A DNA stretch of 64,000 nucleotides. Source: Flammula alnicola. Taxonomy: Eukaryota > Basidiomycota > Agaricomycetes > Agaricales > Strophariaceae. Every line of letters starts with the position of its first letter. Positions within the stretch are counted from its first letter, which is position 1. The stretch lies in assembly GCA_015499995.1 (NCBI GenBank), contig JADNRV010000141.1:1-64000 (forward strand), written 5' to 3'. Shown here in pieces: positions 21,876-33,743 of this stretch. A program made the translations under genes and the position numbers. The notes below the pieces were generated by a model, which searched no databases, had not been told where the DNA came from, and saw only the letters and a program-made list of their open reading frames with translations.

Positions 21876-24149
21876 ATGATCGCCGAGGTTCTCCTCATCC
21901 TCGCTGGTCATTCTTCCTCCTTGTTTCCTACAGATTATACCCTGAATGCAGCCATTTCACCCCTTCTTCACCCAGGAGAGCAGCAAACCCTAGAGGCCCT
22001 CGGATTAATTGCCTTCCGTTACAGAAAAATCAAGGCATCATGCACCAACCTGTCGCGCTCACCATCACGGTACATTTGCGCGCTCTGTGCAACACTGACC
22101 CACATTCTCAAGGAAGACTATGAATCTCTGGTCATAGAAACGGAGGCTAAGGTTCTGAAACGCGATCCCACCCTGGTCGCAACCGGCGCATTTGTGCCGT
22201 TGTCGGCTGTGCGAGCGATATTTCGGAGTGGGATGCACCTCTCGCGGCGCTTGCTCCCTCGTCAGCGAGCTGGAGTCAGAGAAAGAATGGAAATCTGGAC
22301 CATTGATCGATTTGCTTGTAGCACGGTCAAAAACTGGTGTGCATCGCATCGCGGATATCATTTCAAGAATATCGGTTGCAGTTCAACGCGTCTGGAGAAC
22401 ACAACTGACCGCGTTTCTCGTCCATGGATCGCTATCTCCTGTGGATCCATTGGCCGGAGATGATCTATCCCTCATGAACGGCTCGATACCATCGTGTGTA
22501 TCATCCCAATCCCGCGATTCCATTGCCTACATCGGTCGGGCAATCGCGACCGTTAAAACCGTCAGATGGCAAAAGCAGCTTCCAAAAAATCTGTCAACGG
22601 ATCATACTGCTATGCTAGAAAGCGTTCTGCCAGAAGATCAGCATGCATTCGACCTCGTCATTTCACAAATAAGGACGAATGTGGGGAATGGCTCTGGCTA
22701 AACGTATTGACAAAGAAGGATGTCGACGACGCCGTTGATTCATTGTGAGTCTTATTATTTGTCATTTATTTTGGAACTCTTGACACGACTTTCATTCAGA
22801 GCGAATTACTTTCTCATCCGGAATGGAGAGTTTAGCCTGTCGCTGATACGTGAAATTGAACGCCTGAAGGTATCGCGTTTAACTTCTCGGCCAGGCAGTG
22901 CGTCAATGATTCGTGAGCAAGACCTAAATCTTGCACTACTTCGTGCATCACTAGGAACTACGGCCCAGCACGACCCTTACCTCTCTAGATTGCGTTTCGT
23001 ACTTCCCGGCGGACCATTGCGACCATTACTTCCCTCTCTAACAAATGACGGTCCACTTCCTATATCTCCATCGACCACTAATCCAGGAACCACCTTATTC
23101 GACACAATTCTTCTTGGTACCACTCTCTCTTTATCCTACAACTTATCGTGGCCCCTGGATCTCTTCCTCGATCGTGCGGATCTTTCCATCTATTCGTCGA
23201 TATTCTCATTCCTCTCTGCTCTACGAAAAACCCACACAAATGTGCATACATGCTGGACTTCCTTGTCCAACTCTCAACGTGCCCGCCGCCGTTGGACGGG
23301 CTTTGGAGAAGGAGGAACAGCTGAAGACAAGGAGGTTCGGGTGCAGATGCTGAGATGTGGTTGGGGAGTTGTGAAAAACATGGGCTGGTTCCTCGACACA
23401 TTGCTTGGCTACGTTATGATGGATGTCGTTGACGTGGAGTTCAGGAAGCTGAAGGGCATGCTCGACAAACAACGAACAGAGCTGCAGTCTCTAAAACCTT
23501 CGATTCAAAATACAGGACCGCAAGGGAACGCTTCTCATTTGGATTTTTCAACACTCCGCACGATTCATACCAACTATCTTGGCCGTCTTCTGGATGGCTG
23601 TTTGTTAACTAATCCCACCCTTACTTCCACCTTGCGGCAGATTCTAGATGTCTGCGAACGTTTCGTTGCCCTTGTAGAACGGTGGGGCGGTGATGTCCTA
23701 CCGGCATTATTATTCGAGGGAAATCTGAGGGGTGATGGCGAAGAGCAAGTGGGGGCAATGGTGAAGGAACGGTGGTCAATTGTAACCGAGATAGACGAGG
23801 TTTGCCAAGCCTCCGATGGGTGTTCTTTTCTTGAGATAACTCACAAGCTTGAATATAGAATCTACGTGGACTACTGGAGTCTTTTTATGAAAATCTGACA
23901 TTATCCATGTCTCAACAACCGTTTTCGACAACGGTCGATGCATCCAAGTCGGCATTTATTGGCGTCAGCATGATAAGCCAGACTACCCACAACTTTTCAA
24001 GGACGACGAGGGGACTTGAGAAGGAGACAGACCAGGGCCGACGACACGTTGAAAGGTTGCTGTTGCGACTCGATTTCAATGGAGAATTATCCAAACCACG
24101 GAAAGGCAAAGCAGCGACCGACATTCTTGCAGAAGGAGGACTTGCGTAG
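21876..24149 (+). CDS. Gamma-tubulin complex component 4 (GCP4), with three frame breaks
   Basis: This is a Spc97/Spc98 (GCP)-family subunit of the gamma-tubulin ring complex, which nucleates microtubules at the spindle pole body. It starts MIAEVLLILAGHSSSLF, the usual GCP4 N-terminus. Family landmarks are VPLSAVRAIF, EWDAPLAAL, QRVWRTQLTAFLVHG, NYFLIRNGEFSLSLI, LSWPLDLFLDRADLSIYSSI and the C-terminal GRLLDGCLLTNPTLTSTLRQ. Introns are at 22745-22799 and 23800-23858. Three one-base deletions break the frame: at TTT near 22223, CCC near 22256 and GGGG at 22683-22686. Together they return to the original frame. Each lies in a homopolymer, and the protein is well conserved in all three frames on either side, so sequence error is likelier than decay. 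If real, the gene is dead. Confidence 0.85.
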
Positions 24150-24492
24150 ATCATGATACCAATGTAATAAACGTATTCTTTGCAATTGGTTGTTGCCGTG
24201 GTAAAATTTTATGGTCGACGCCGGGTAGCGAGAAGCCGGGTCCTGTATCTTCCGTTAGCGTTATAAGACCGCCTATAGCTGAGGATGTATAACAGGGGTT
24301 GGCTGGGAATTTGTTTGGGTGCATATTCTAAGCAAAAGGTTGGTGACAGTTGGAAGATTTTCGATTGGAATTGGATAATGATACGGCGATTTCCAGTGCT
24401 CGCAATCGCTTCTCCGTATGACCTCCGGGCCAAACGCGGTACTCCGTCTTCACCAACAACTCAGGCTTCTTTCTTCTTCCTCAACTACCACC
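24150..24492. other. Promoter interval of inorganic pyrophosphatase
   Basis: No gene is seen. A pyrimidine-rich stretch (CTTCTTTCTTCTTCC) lies about 20 nt upstream of the pyrophosphatase ATG, as is common before highly expressed fungal genes. Confidence 0.35.
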
Positions 24493-25731
24493 ATGGCCAC
24501 TTCTTCTCGTGAGTATTTAATCCCATATCTTTATATTCCGCTCATATCCCTCTCTAGCATACACCCCTCGTCTCATCGGCGCCCCCAACACCCTTGGTAA
24601 GTTCTCTTTTTTTCATCTTGCAAATATCATCTCTGATCACCATCCGATCTTATCCGTAGAGCATCGCGTTTTCATCGAGCAGAATGGCTCAGTTGTCTCG
24701 CCCTTCCACGATATCCCCCTCTTCGCTGATCAGACCCAGGGAATCTTAAACATGGTCGTTGAAGTCCCCCGTTGGACCAATGCGAAGATGGAGATCTCCA
24801 AAGAGGAGCCGTTCAACCCCATCAAACAGGACATCAAGCGAGGCAAGCTGCGCTTCGTGAGGAACTGCTTCCCTCACCACGGTTATATCTGGAATTACGG
24901 CGCGTTCCCCCAGGTGAGTAGCCTTACCCCTAAGATCGCGTCCTTGGACATCATCCTAACATCTTATCGCGACAGACTTGGGAAGATCCCTCGCAATTGC
25001 ACGCTGAGACCAAGGCCAAGGGCGACAACGATCCCCTTGATGTCTGCGAGATCGGCGAGCAGGTCGGATACGTCGGCCAGGTCAAGCAGGTCAAGGTCCT
25101 CGGCATCATGGCTCTCCTCGACGAAGGCGAGACTGACTGGAAAGTCATCGTCGTCGATGTCCAAGACCCTCTTGCGTCCAAGTTGAACGACATTGAGGAT
25201 GTTGAGAGACATCTCCCCGGTCTCATCCGGGCAACCAATGAATGGTTCAGGTGCGCATATATTTTGACTTTTTCGTTGTCTTGGGCATGTTTTTAAAATT
25301 TATTTTTAGGATCTACAAGATCCCCGATGGCAAGCCCGAGAACACCTTCGCCTTCTCTGGCGAGGCGAAAAACAAGAAATACGCCATGGAGATCATCCAT
25401 GAGTGCCATGAAGCTTGGCGTCGCTTGATCACTGGCGAATCTCCTGCCAAGACAGCTAACTACGATCTTTCTATGTGAGTTACAGTTGTTTATTTCCGAA
25501 AATTGGCATACCTAACTTCCAAATTACAGTCGTAACATCACCATCCAAAATTCCCCTGGCTTTGTGAGCAGGAACGACCCTGCCTACACCAGCATTCCGC
25601 CTCCTTCCGGACGGGCTCCCGCACCCATCGACCCCTCCGGTACGACTACATATAAAGTTGACTATTATTTTGACGCTGACTCTTGCTTTACAGTCTCCAA
25701 GTGGTTCTACATCTCGTCGGCACAGGTGTAA
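24493..25731 (+). CDS. IPP1: Inorganic pyrophosphatase, family I
   Basis: This soluble family I enzyme hydrolyses pyrophosphate to phosphate and so drives biosynthetic reactions; it is essential in yeast. It begins with a very short first exon (ATGGCCACTTCTTCT, 16 nt) and continues through about six more exons: [33 protein letters not shown], then [17 protein letters not shown]. The metal-binding signature [12 protein letters not shown] holds the three conserved Asp residues, and [14 protein letters not shown] and [19 protein letters not shown] follow. The end reads [12 protein letters not shown]. Total length is about 290 residues, as in yeast Ipp1. All frames join cleanly. It converges with POM152, with 186 bp between stops. 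Confidence 0.93.
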
Positions 25732-25917
25732 GGCGAAGATGGTAGGAAATAGACAAGTAGCAATATCAATAAGCATTTGACTGCATGAACAACAAACAAC
25801 ACTTGTATTGATATCTTGCGTCGGCATCAAGAACGCAACCTGGTCTGATTCCTCACCAGGTAATTATATATTACTTGAGATATGGATACTGTACAGAAAG
25901 CATGCATTTGCTGGTCT

Positions 25918-28900
25918 CTACTTATGTTTTTCTACAGCCAAGTCTGGCTGTGCTGGAGGATAACGACAATATTTATCTGATATCGAAGTCACCGTCCATG
26001 TTCCTGTGCAAAAATACCATCAACCCAAGATCTTGCATAATGGACACTTTACGTACCTTCGAGAGCTGAAAATATTGAGTATTCATTGCTTTGGATGCGA
26101 GAAACAGTGTGCGTCTCGAGGACTTTGCCAACTCCGCCTTTCTTCGGCGAAAGCTCCGACCGTTGATACGTGAATGTGAATGGCGGCTCTCCGACAAGAG
26201 TGAATACAATCTCAGCTTGGTCACCTAGACGACACGATCGTAAGAGCCAATTAGGAAAGTGAGGCCAGCAGCAACATACCTTCATGAATGTCTTGGAATA
26301 TCTTCTTTCCGTGGCCGACTTGAGCAGACGGAAGTGCATGGACATTGAACCTGAGATCCGTCACTGCAGCCTTGCACATCTTCTGCTGATGAGCGATGCT
26401 CGTGACAGTGAATAATCCGGGTTGCTGTTGGAGAATCGAGAACGGAGATGTTCTGGCTTCCTGCGTGTATGCCTTGCCGTTAATTTTATACCTAAGAAAA
26501 AAATGGAAAATGTCAGAAATATATTTATCAGGAGTAGATCTCCAACTTACCCAATAGTCCAAGGCGGTATGCCCTCGAGCTGGAATTGAGTGGCGTCTCC
26601 GACACAGATGTCTTCTCGCCGTTCGAAGGGAATAATGGCCGCCGTCTCAGCAACGTCTAGCCAGATAGAACGGAACATTGGATCCAATGCAGCCTGCTCG
26701 CAGCTAGACGAATCCCTAACATTTTCAATGCTAAGGAGATGAGGGCCAATCGAGCTAAAGGTATAAGAAGGAATATCAAGTCGCCAGGTATTTGATGGCA
26801 CTTGGATAGTCTGGGTCTCGACATGGCTTGCAGCGATATTCTTGATTGAGAGCACTAAAGTGAAAGGAGGTGTGCCTTCTAGAAGGACGAATCCATCTCC
26901 TGATGCATGATCCAATGGAACTAAGGCATCGTGGAGGCAGTAGCCTAGTCGATTACGATTTCTAAAGCGAGCTGAGGGTCGGACGGAAACCTGCTGCTCG
27001 AACAGAAGCCTTTCCGATCTAGGGATCGTCATATCCTTTGTTTTGGATAAAGGATAAGCCGCATCGCCGATTTGTTTGACTTCGTAATACATCCTGCCAG
27101 GCATGGAGGTTTGCAGTTGGAAGCGAGTGCGAGGTTGAATACTATTGAAAATTGGTTGTCCCATGATTTTGGTGCCACCCGAGTCGCTATCTTGCGCGAT
27201 GTTGTACATGATCTCGAAAGGAGGACGCCCTGAAACAGGGAAAATTAGCACTGAAATCATATAGAAGGCGCATATACCGTACCTGTCAATTCAAGGTCGA
27301 CGTGGTCATTCACACCCTCGCAAATCGGCCGTAGAATGTAAGAGCCGTTATGGGTTTCGTAGGTAGCTTCAGTTGACGAAGAGAGTTTGGCTGATGGTCT
27401 TGGAATCCATTCGACCGTATACGTCGACGCATCGGCTACCACAGTACCTGGGCATTGAGCGTCAGCAACCTGACAAAAAAGAGTTAGCTTGTCATATAGC
27501 TAGTATAACAGGCACTTACCGAGAGTATCTCATATAACCCCTTATCCGTGACTTGAAGGTTGGCATTTCGATCGTAGAAGGTGTTCGTCATTACAGCTTC
27601 AGACGGTTGTCTCTTATATGTCACGCGCCAAGGCTTCAGATGCAAAGAAAATATTAAAAATTGCGAATGATCATTCATACGCGCTGTACTTACCCCGTCA
27701 CCAGTTAGACGAAGAGGGAGATTGGCCCTCTCATTTTCAGTAACAATGACGTGTCGTTCTTCCGCTTTGCCGTAAAATTGCACAGTTGGCTATGCCCAAG
27801 GTTTCTCAGAGTATTGTGAAGTATAGACGAACAGAGACATACCACGATTCTTTTGACCTTCACTTCCACTCCTGGAACCGATACAGGACGCTTGCACTTG
27901 GATGCATCTTCCACGCTCACTAGAAACAAATAATTAAGGCGGGGTGATAGATAAATTTTCATCACATACCAAGATCAATCTCAAAACTTCCACCATTCTT
28001 CTGCAATTCTTTGGGTATCGGAACTTTGATGGTCTTCTTGGGAGTTTCGATTCCTTGTATTTGCATGTATTCAGCTTGTTGAGGCCCAATTACTTGCATT
28101 TCGAGGTTCCAAGGCCCAGTTCCCTTATTCCCAAAAAAAAAGTGAGCCACAGAAGGCCGCAGATTGATGAATAAAATGCACCCTCAAATCCACATCTATA
28201 TCGACAGTGTCACCAGAGCAGGTGCTGATTAGTCGTTTTCCTCTCCCCGATCCATAAGAGTCGGAGAAATCAGCCGAAGCTACAGGGTGTATCATCTGGT
28301 CGATGCTTGGCCCTTGCAATTCTACTTTTTTATAGTTTGCATCGCTAATAGCCGCAAATGTGAAAACATAATGGCCGCTTCGTTCTGGCTGCAGAGTCAA
28401 CTCTGCGCGAGAAGAAGTAAATGTCTTCGAGATTTCACGGGCAAGCTGGTGGTCGCGATGCATGTGATAATAGATCTGGAAAGGGGGTGTTCCATGAAGA
28501 ACAAGAGAGGCGGAGACGCCTGTGTCCCCTGAACTGCGCAAATAGTCAGAATTTTGCTCTTGACGAAAGTAAAGAAACAATTTTACCATTCGTGTATGCG
28601 TTTCCATTCAATTTCGGCAGAAGGCAATGGTTTTTGAACAACCCTGCATGTGTCAGGTGCAAGAACAGTTCCAGTACAATACTTGGAAAATCAGAGGTCA
28701 GATATTGCTCTTATCTGTAGCGAGTAAAACCCTTACTTTTCCCTTGACTGCGACAATCTTAAAATCTCCTGGAGCATTTACGCGGAAAGCTAAACTTCTC
28801 TCGTCGCCTTGAAATTTAAGAGTCTTCTTCCATGCTTTGTATCGTTTGTTGTTTTTGACATCGCCGTCCGTCGGGGGTTGATAGGCCAGATTTATATCTA

Positions 28901-30552
28901 ATGGAGCGTCAAAGGCGTCGACTTGAACAGAGCGAATATTAATCTGGGTGTCAGACCCGATTAACAAAGATGCAGGAGTGTCGGTGCTGCATTGCGCGAA
29001 CGAGACGGCAGGCTTCTGTAGGACTATAAAGGATCTTGTTGTCTTCGTCTTGCTCGTAGAGTCGGTAATTGAAGAGGGTGCCTCGATACCAACGCGAATT
29101 ATGTTTCCAACCCCGTCTGTAACCTCTTCCAAAGCATAAAGATAGGTGCCCGGGTTTTCTAGAGAGATGCTCAACGGTACAGTCACGTGCTGAGGCCTAG
29201 GAACTCGAGACATGACTGAAGAGGCGGTGGGATGGTCCACAACCTCTGTAGGCTGGTTGTCGTCCTTATGATCATGATAGTCTTTATGATCTCCTTCGAT
29301 ACCTTCCACCAGGAATTGCTCTCGATTTCCGTTTACCGTCCTGAGCCATCGAAGGCTCAAAGGAGGAACTCCGTGGACACTGATTTTTAACTGTGTATTG
29401 GGTTCTTGCCCAGAGCATCGAATAGGCTCCTGTGCAGACCCCTCATCTTTGGCGAATTCAACCTGTGGACAGGGTACCACCACAGCCTCCGAAATGACCA
29501 TCCGGGCGTCAGAGTTTGACTGGTCGTACACACGTTCCAGACGGACGATACCAGGTTGAGAAAGCAGGATGTGCGCTAGGGATTGTGTTTGTTGTAGTTT
29601 AGCGCGTGTACTGTCAGACCCCGTGTCATCGTCGTCGTCGTCGTATTCGTCGTAATCGTCTGCTGCGCGCGCTGCTGGGCCCGGCTGAGTGGCAAGTTGC
29701 AATTTCTCGTAATAATTCTGCTCTATGACCTTGAGGTCTTTTGCATTGAGATCATGTATTTCGACCTTGCTCCTGGAAGCATTGTCAAAATATCCTAGAG
29801 GTGTTATCGAATACTTCAAACCGGCAAGATTTGTGTTGTTTAGCACGATCGGAATAAGAACAAATCCAATCGAAGGAGATAGGCAGAAATTGAGGTTTTG
29901 TGGATTTAGGTGGGCCGTGCTAATTGGAGACATCCGCACAGTATGCTGTCCAAGGAGATGGGCATCTCTTGAACTAGACGTCGAAGAAATTATTCCAAAG
30001 CTCAGAGGGGCAAGGATATCTCGAATACTGAATGCTTCCGAAGTCGATGATGCATCTATATTACAAGAACGTCAAAGGACAAGTCAGATATATTATGGTT
30101 CGAGCAAATACCTGAAAACCCTGATGTGAATGCAACGCCGCCCAACATGGCGGGGGCATTGACACTAATTCCCCCAAACATAATTCCGTCTAGGAACCAA
30201 AGAAGAGATATTTGCAGAAGCACACTTGCTTTGCTGTAGTCCAGTCGGGGTATTCGAAGTTGAGATAGTAGAACGCAATAGGCGAAATCGACGAGTAACC
30301 ATTTCCGACAGGTAATCATGCGGTCCTCTCCCGATGCGAGCGACCATACGAAATCCAAAATCTTAATGGACTAGAATTCATAAAATGGACTGTTTCAACA
30401 TACGGCATTAGATGGTGACAAAGCTCACTTACCTGGCAAAGAAGTCCAATACTCAGATAGTAAAGCCTTTGCGAAGGCACATCGAGATATTTCTCGGGTA
30501 TCAGGGGATTTGACGGTGGCGGTTTCTGTGAACTTGATGTAGTGGAGGCCAT
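25918..30552 (-). CDS. POM152: Nucleoporin POM152, nuclear pore membrane protein
   Basis: This is the single-pass pore-membrane nucleoporin that anchors the pore's lumenal ring. The start is at 30552 (MASTTSSSQKPPPSNPL). The N-terminal part carries hydrophobic segments LLVDFAYCVLLSQL and VLLQISLLWFLDGIMFGGIS, then a long lumenal region of repeated Ig-like beta domains with recurring motifs (GTPPFTLVLSIKN, GEPPFTFTYQRSE, GTPPFQIYYH, GVPPLSLRWLR). Each has the xPP(F/L) signature of POM152 repeats. An acidic run of about 14 Asp/Glu lies near 29620-29680. The last exon ends EGTWTVTSISDKYCRYPP, then a short tail, with the stop at 25918-25920. About eleven introns are spliced. Length is about 1,280 residues, near the family norm, and I found no frame break. 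Confidence 0.9.
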
Positions 30553-31375
30553 TATGAGGACTTTTTCATTAGTCGGGGTACTTGTTTAGTAGGATTTGGA
30601 GGGCCTCGTCGCGAAGTTGGAAGACGCGCGCCCAGTGGCCAAATTCGACAGGATGATGACTCTGTCCAAGTCTAAATGCGTTGAATGCTGTGGACGTGTC
30701 TCGTGGATGAAGCGTGTACTGTATTCAAGATATATATGTTCGCGTCACTGCAAAATAGCCCGAGAATATACACGGTTCTCGTCGGTGAGTGGTGGCTAGG
30801 AAGAAGGTAAAAACTTGAAAGCCCTTTGTTTACGTTGCTTCTACGAGGCTGGATAACACGTGACCGGTTGACCGTAGCACTTCACTGAGCTCTAAGTTAT
30901 CTGATAAGTCGTTATAGTTCATGCTTGCGCCAGCACTGCATGTAGCGTGGAGGATGACATGAAGGAAGCATCCTTGTTCAATTGAACACGAAGTCCAAGA
31001 AAGAGCTTACTTGAATTGCCAATTGACCCGATTTTCGCTATAAATAAGCTTGTGGCTACAGACTCAGCGCTCAGCGCTCAGCAGTAACTTTGTTTTCGTA
31101 CTCAACCCAACTGGTCATCGTTTAATTTTCAGAAGTACCTCTACCCCTCCTTATCTCGATTTTTCTTATCATTCATGTGGTGGATAGGAATGAGCGCTTA
31201 TTCTTATCGATTTCACGCCATCAATGCGCACCCTTCCCACACATGCCAGAGGGCAACTTTTGGGGATAACCGTTGAATCAGTCGAGTTGCTGCGAGCTTT
31301 ATTTGGAGTATCTTGAATTCTCTATAAAAAGCAGTGGCTTTGGGGATCATCCATTCTTACTCCGCTCCCACCACC
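30553..31375. promoter_or_regulatory. Divergent promoter region, POM152 / RNase III-like
   Basis: No gene is seen. Elements visible are a CACGTGAC E-box (30857-30864), a perfect 14-bp palindrome TGTTCAATTGAACA (30975-30988), three tandem CTCAGCG/CTCAGCA units near 31063-31084, and a TATAAAAA box at 31323-31330, 46 nt before the downstream ATG. Confidence 0.5.
31323..31330 (+). promoter_or_regulatory. TATA box of RNase III-like gene
   Basis: TATAAAAA lies 46 nt upstream of the start codon at 31376, which allows a leader of about 15-20 nt. Confidence 0.5.
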
Positions 31376-32417
31376 ATGCAGACCGATCTCCCTCCTCTGC
31401 CTAAGATCGACGGCGATGTCGACCTCATGCTCGATGTCTATACCCACAGCTCTTTGCGTTTTGACACTGCTCCGATGAATGACGATTACGGTGATACCCA
31501 CCGCCTCGCAGAGCTAGGCGCTAAAGTGCTTGACCTTGCAGTCACGTACCATCTGTACTCCGAGCGGCCGTTCTTGACGCAGGGAGAAATACAAGTAAGC
31601 ATAATTGATTTTTGTTTCAAACAAGACTCCAACCTTACATGCAACAGTCGAAAAGAGTTGAATTGCTGTCGGATACTAGGCTTGATTCTTGGATTCAGGC
31701 TTATGGTCTCAAGGAAAAGTTGCGCGCAGCACCGAGCGAGATCCATTCAGTCATGAATAACCCGCAGGTGAACCTACATCAAACCTACATCTCTCAGAAG
31801 AAATGACTCATCGATCAACAGGAAATGACCAATTTTTTTCACATCTATGTCGGCGCCTTATACATACGCAATGGCCTTCCAACCATTCAAAATTGGATTT
31901 CTCGGCTCATCACTCCCGGCGCCGACGTCAGACTCCCTGACGCCTCTCCTCAACCAAATCCTGCCCCTGATGGGAATTATAATCAACAGATGCCGGGGCA
32001 AGCGCCCAGTCAAACTAGTAGCTACTCGTCAGCATATTCTCCAATGTCTTCTCAGACATATTCTCCGGCACCTCCCAATAGCCCTCCTCCTCCCTTGCCC
32101 GGAAACCCTCCTGTTTTTAATTACGCACCATCAGCGACACTGAGCTTAGTGACATTGGCACTTGTGAATCAGACAGCTGCCCAGAGAGGAATGCAAGTTA
32201 CTTACATGGCTGAACAAGTCGGACCGCCCCACCAACCAACCTGGACAGTCAAGTGCTTTAGTGAGTCTTCTATGTACAAGATGCCAAAAGCCATTGTTAT
32301 TCATTTGTTTCAGTGGGTGGCATCGAACGTGGCCGTGGAACGGGAAAAAGCCAGAAAGTAGCGAAGGAAGAAGCAGCTAGGCAGGCATGGGCGACAATGG
32401 GATGGGGACCTACTTAG
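31376..32417 (+). CDS. RNase III-like/dsRNA-binding protein, acidic residues missing
   Basis: This small protein combines an RNase III-like domain and a C-terminal double-stranded-RNA-binding domain. Exons 31376-31594, 31648-31767, 31822-32260 and 32314-32417 join in frame (about 293 residues). VYTHSSLRF matches the HSS region of RNase III. The signature helix, normally ERLEFLGDAVL, reads HRLAELGAKVLDLAVTYHLY, so the metal-binding Glu and Asp positions are His, Ala and Ala. A helical part (SWIQAYGLKEKLRAAP) and MTNFFHIYVGALYIRNGLPT, also RNase III-like, follow. After a Pro/Ser/Gln-rich linker (residues about 150-200) comes a dsRBD: LVTLALVNQTAAQRGMQVTY, then QPTWTVKCFMGGIERGRGTG and KSQKVAKEEAARQAWATMGW. 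It is probably catalytically inactive and may act as an RNA-binding or ribosomal (mL44/mL57-like) protein. Confidence 0.75.
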
Positions 32418-32783
32418 TCAGACGAATGACATCCTAGAGCCCTTTTCCATGGCCGATCTTGCATCCTCTCAGATGCTTTTCATTCGGAAGGGACAACTAG
32501 GTGCATGCAATTTCTTTTCTCATTTTTTCTCATATATTTGTAATAGTAGTACTTTTCTCTCTCTCTCTCTCCGCTCTCCAAATGTATGGATAAACTCGAC
32601 TCACTCCCGACACACCGATGGTCTGATGAATAGGCGTATTTAGGCTGAGCTTGGGGGTGTTGGTATTGGCTCGAGTTTCTCGACTTTTTTATATTGAATA
32701 CTAGATACACGACCGAACTGGAATGAATTGTCCCTGACTGTTATTTTTACCGTATAAAATGAGATACATAAGATTCTCCGAAA
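32418..32783. repeat. Convergent interval with CT microsatellite
   Basis: It lies between the convergent RNase III-like and thioredoxin genes. A CTCTCTCTCTCTC run lies at about 32561-32573. No gene is seen. Confidence 0.45.
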
Positions 32784-33548
32784 TTAACCACTGATGTACC
32801 AGAATACAAGGTATAATGCCCCCAGACCAAGAAAGACTTTGAGCTGTGGATCAAGGTTAGTGAAGCCTGCGGAAGCCTTGTCCAATGTTTGTTTGACTTC
32901 TCCAGCAACATCTGGTGGCGCTGGAGAGCCGCCCAATGTTTGTCCTTTCCCAGTGAATGCACTCGTCGAGGATGTCGATTGTGCTGCATGCTTGCGGAGT
33001 GTCCCCTCGAGGGCGCTGTCATTATGAGAATCCTGTGAACCGAGGGTCATAAGCCATGAAGCCGGAACCACGTACGATCTGTCGGCTCCTCTAACTTGGT
33101 CTACTTTAGTGCTTCCTTTCAAGAAGATGAAAGTGGGCCTGGAGAGGATGATAATTCGTCAGAATGGTAGACGGTGGTCCGAGTGATTCTATTGTACTCA
33201 CATCGCCGCGACCGAATACTTCTGCGCGACGTCGGCGGCAGCGTCGACATCGCATTTCAGGAAGTTGACATTCTTGTATTGTTGGGAGAGTGCCGCAAAC
33301 GTTGGTGCAATGGCATGGCAAGGTCCACACCTGAGTCATTGCGTGAGCAGAAGTAAGGAGGGTTGAACGTTGAGGGATGCAACTCGGCCTCACCACGTCG
33401 CGTGGAAGTCAATGACCTAAAGAGGGTGTCAGATTCGAGTGTGGATGTCTTCATAAACATCAGGATTCACAGAAAGCTTGTCCTTGGACTTGGTTAAGAT
33501 GCCATTTAGCTCAGACAGAGAGCCTACGTGTGTGATAGTAGTAGACAT
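32784..33548 (-). CDS. Thioredoxin with C-terminal membrane tail
   Basis: This is a thioredoxin-domain oxidoreductase fused to a C-terminal extension with one membrane segment. It starts MSTTITHVGSLSELNGILTK at 33548. Short exons join KLS to VIDFHATW and then the active site CGPCHAIAPTFAALS, followed by NVNFLKCDVDAAADVAQKYS and PTFIFLKGSTKVDQVRG. The extension is Ser/Ala-rich, with LDPQLKVFLGLGALYLVFWY ending four residues from the C-terminus, which fits a tail anchor with the thioredoxin in the cytosol. The PITH domain of thioredoxin-like 1 proteins is absent. Substrates are unknown. It is divergent with CorA, with 195 bp between starts. Confidence 0.85.
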
Positions 33549-33743
33549 TAGAGGATAAGCGGTGCCCGAGCGGACGATGATGGTGAGTAAGACGTGACGG
33601 GAAGCACGGGCCGCGGTCAATAGTCGCTGTATTTGTCCAGTTGTCTTTCGAGTCCAATGACGAGGTACTGAAGATACAACCCAACCACCTTCCGTGGCAC
33701 ATAAGCATAGACGTCTACCTCCACGGACGGGTCTCTGCAAAAA

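Noticed and set aside
22192..22701. Programmed frameshifting in GCP4
   Set aside because: Three separate shifts, each at a short homopolymer and without a slippery site plus structure, fit sequencing error better than programmed recoding.
29184..29189. CACGTG inside POM152
   Set aside because: It lies within coding sequence, not a promoter, so it was not counted among the E-boxes.
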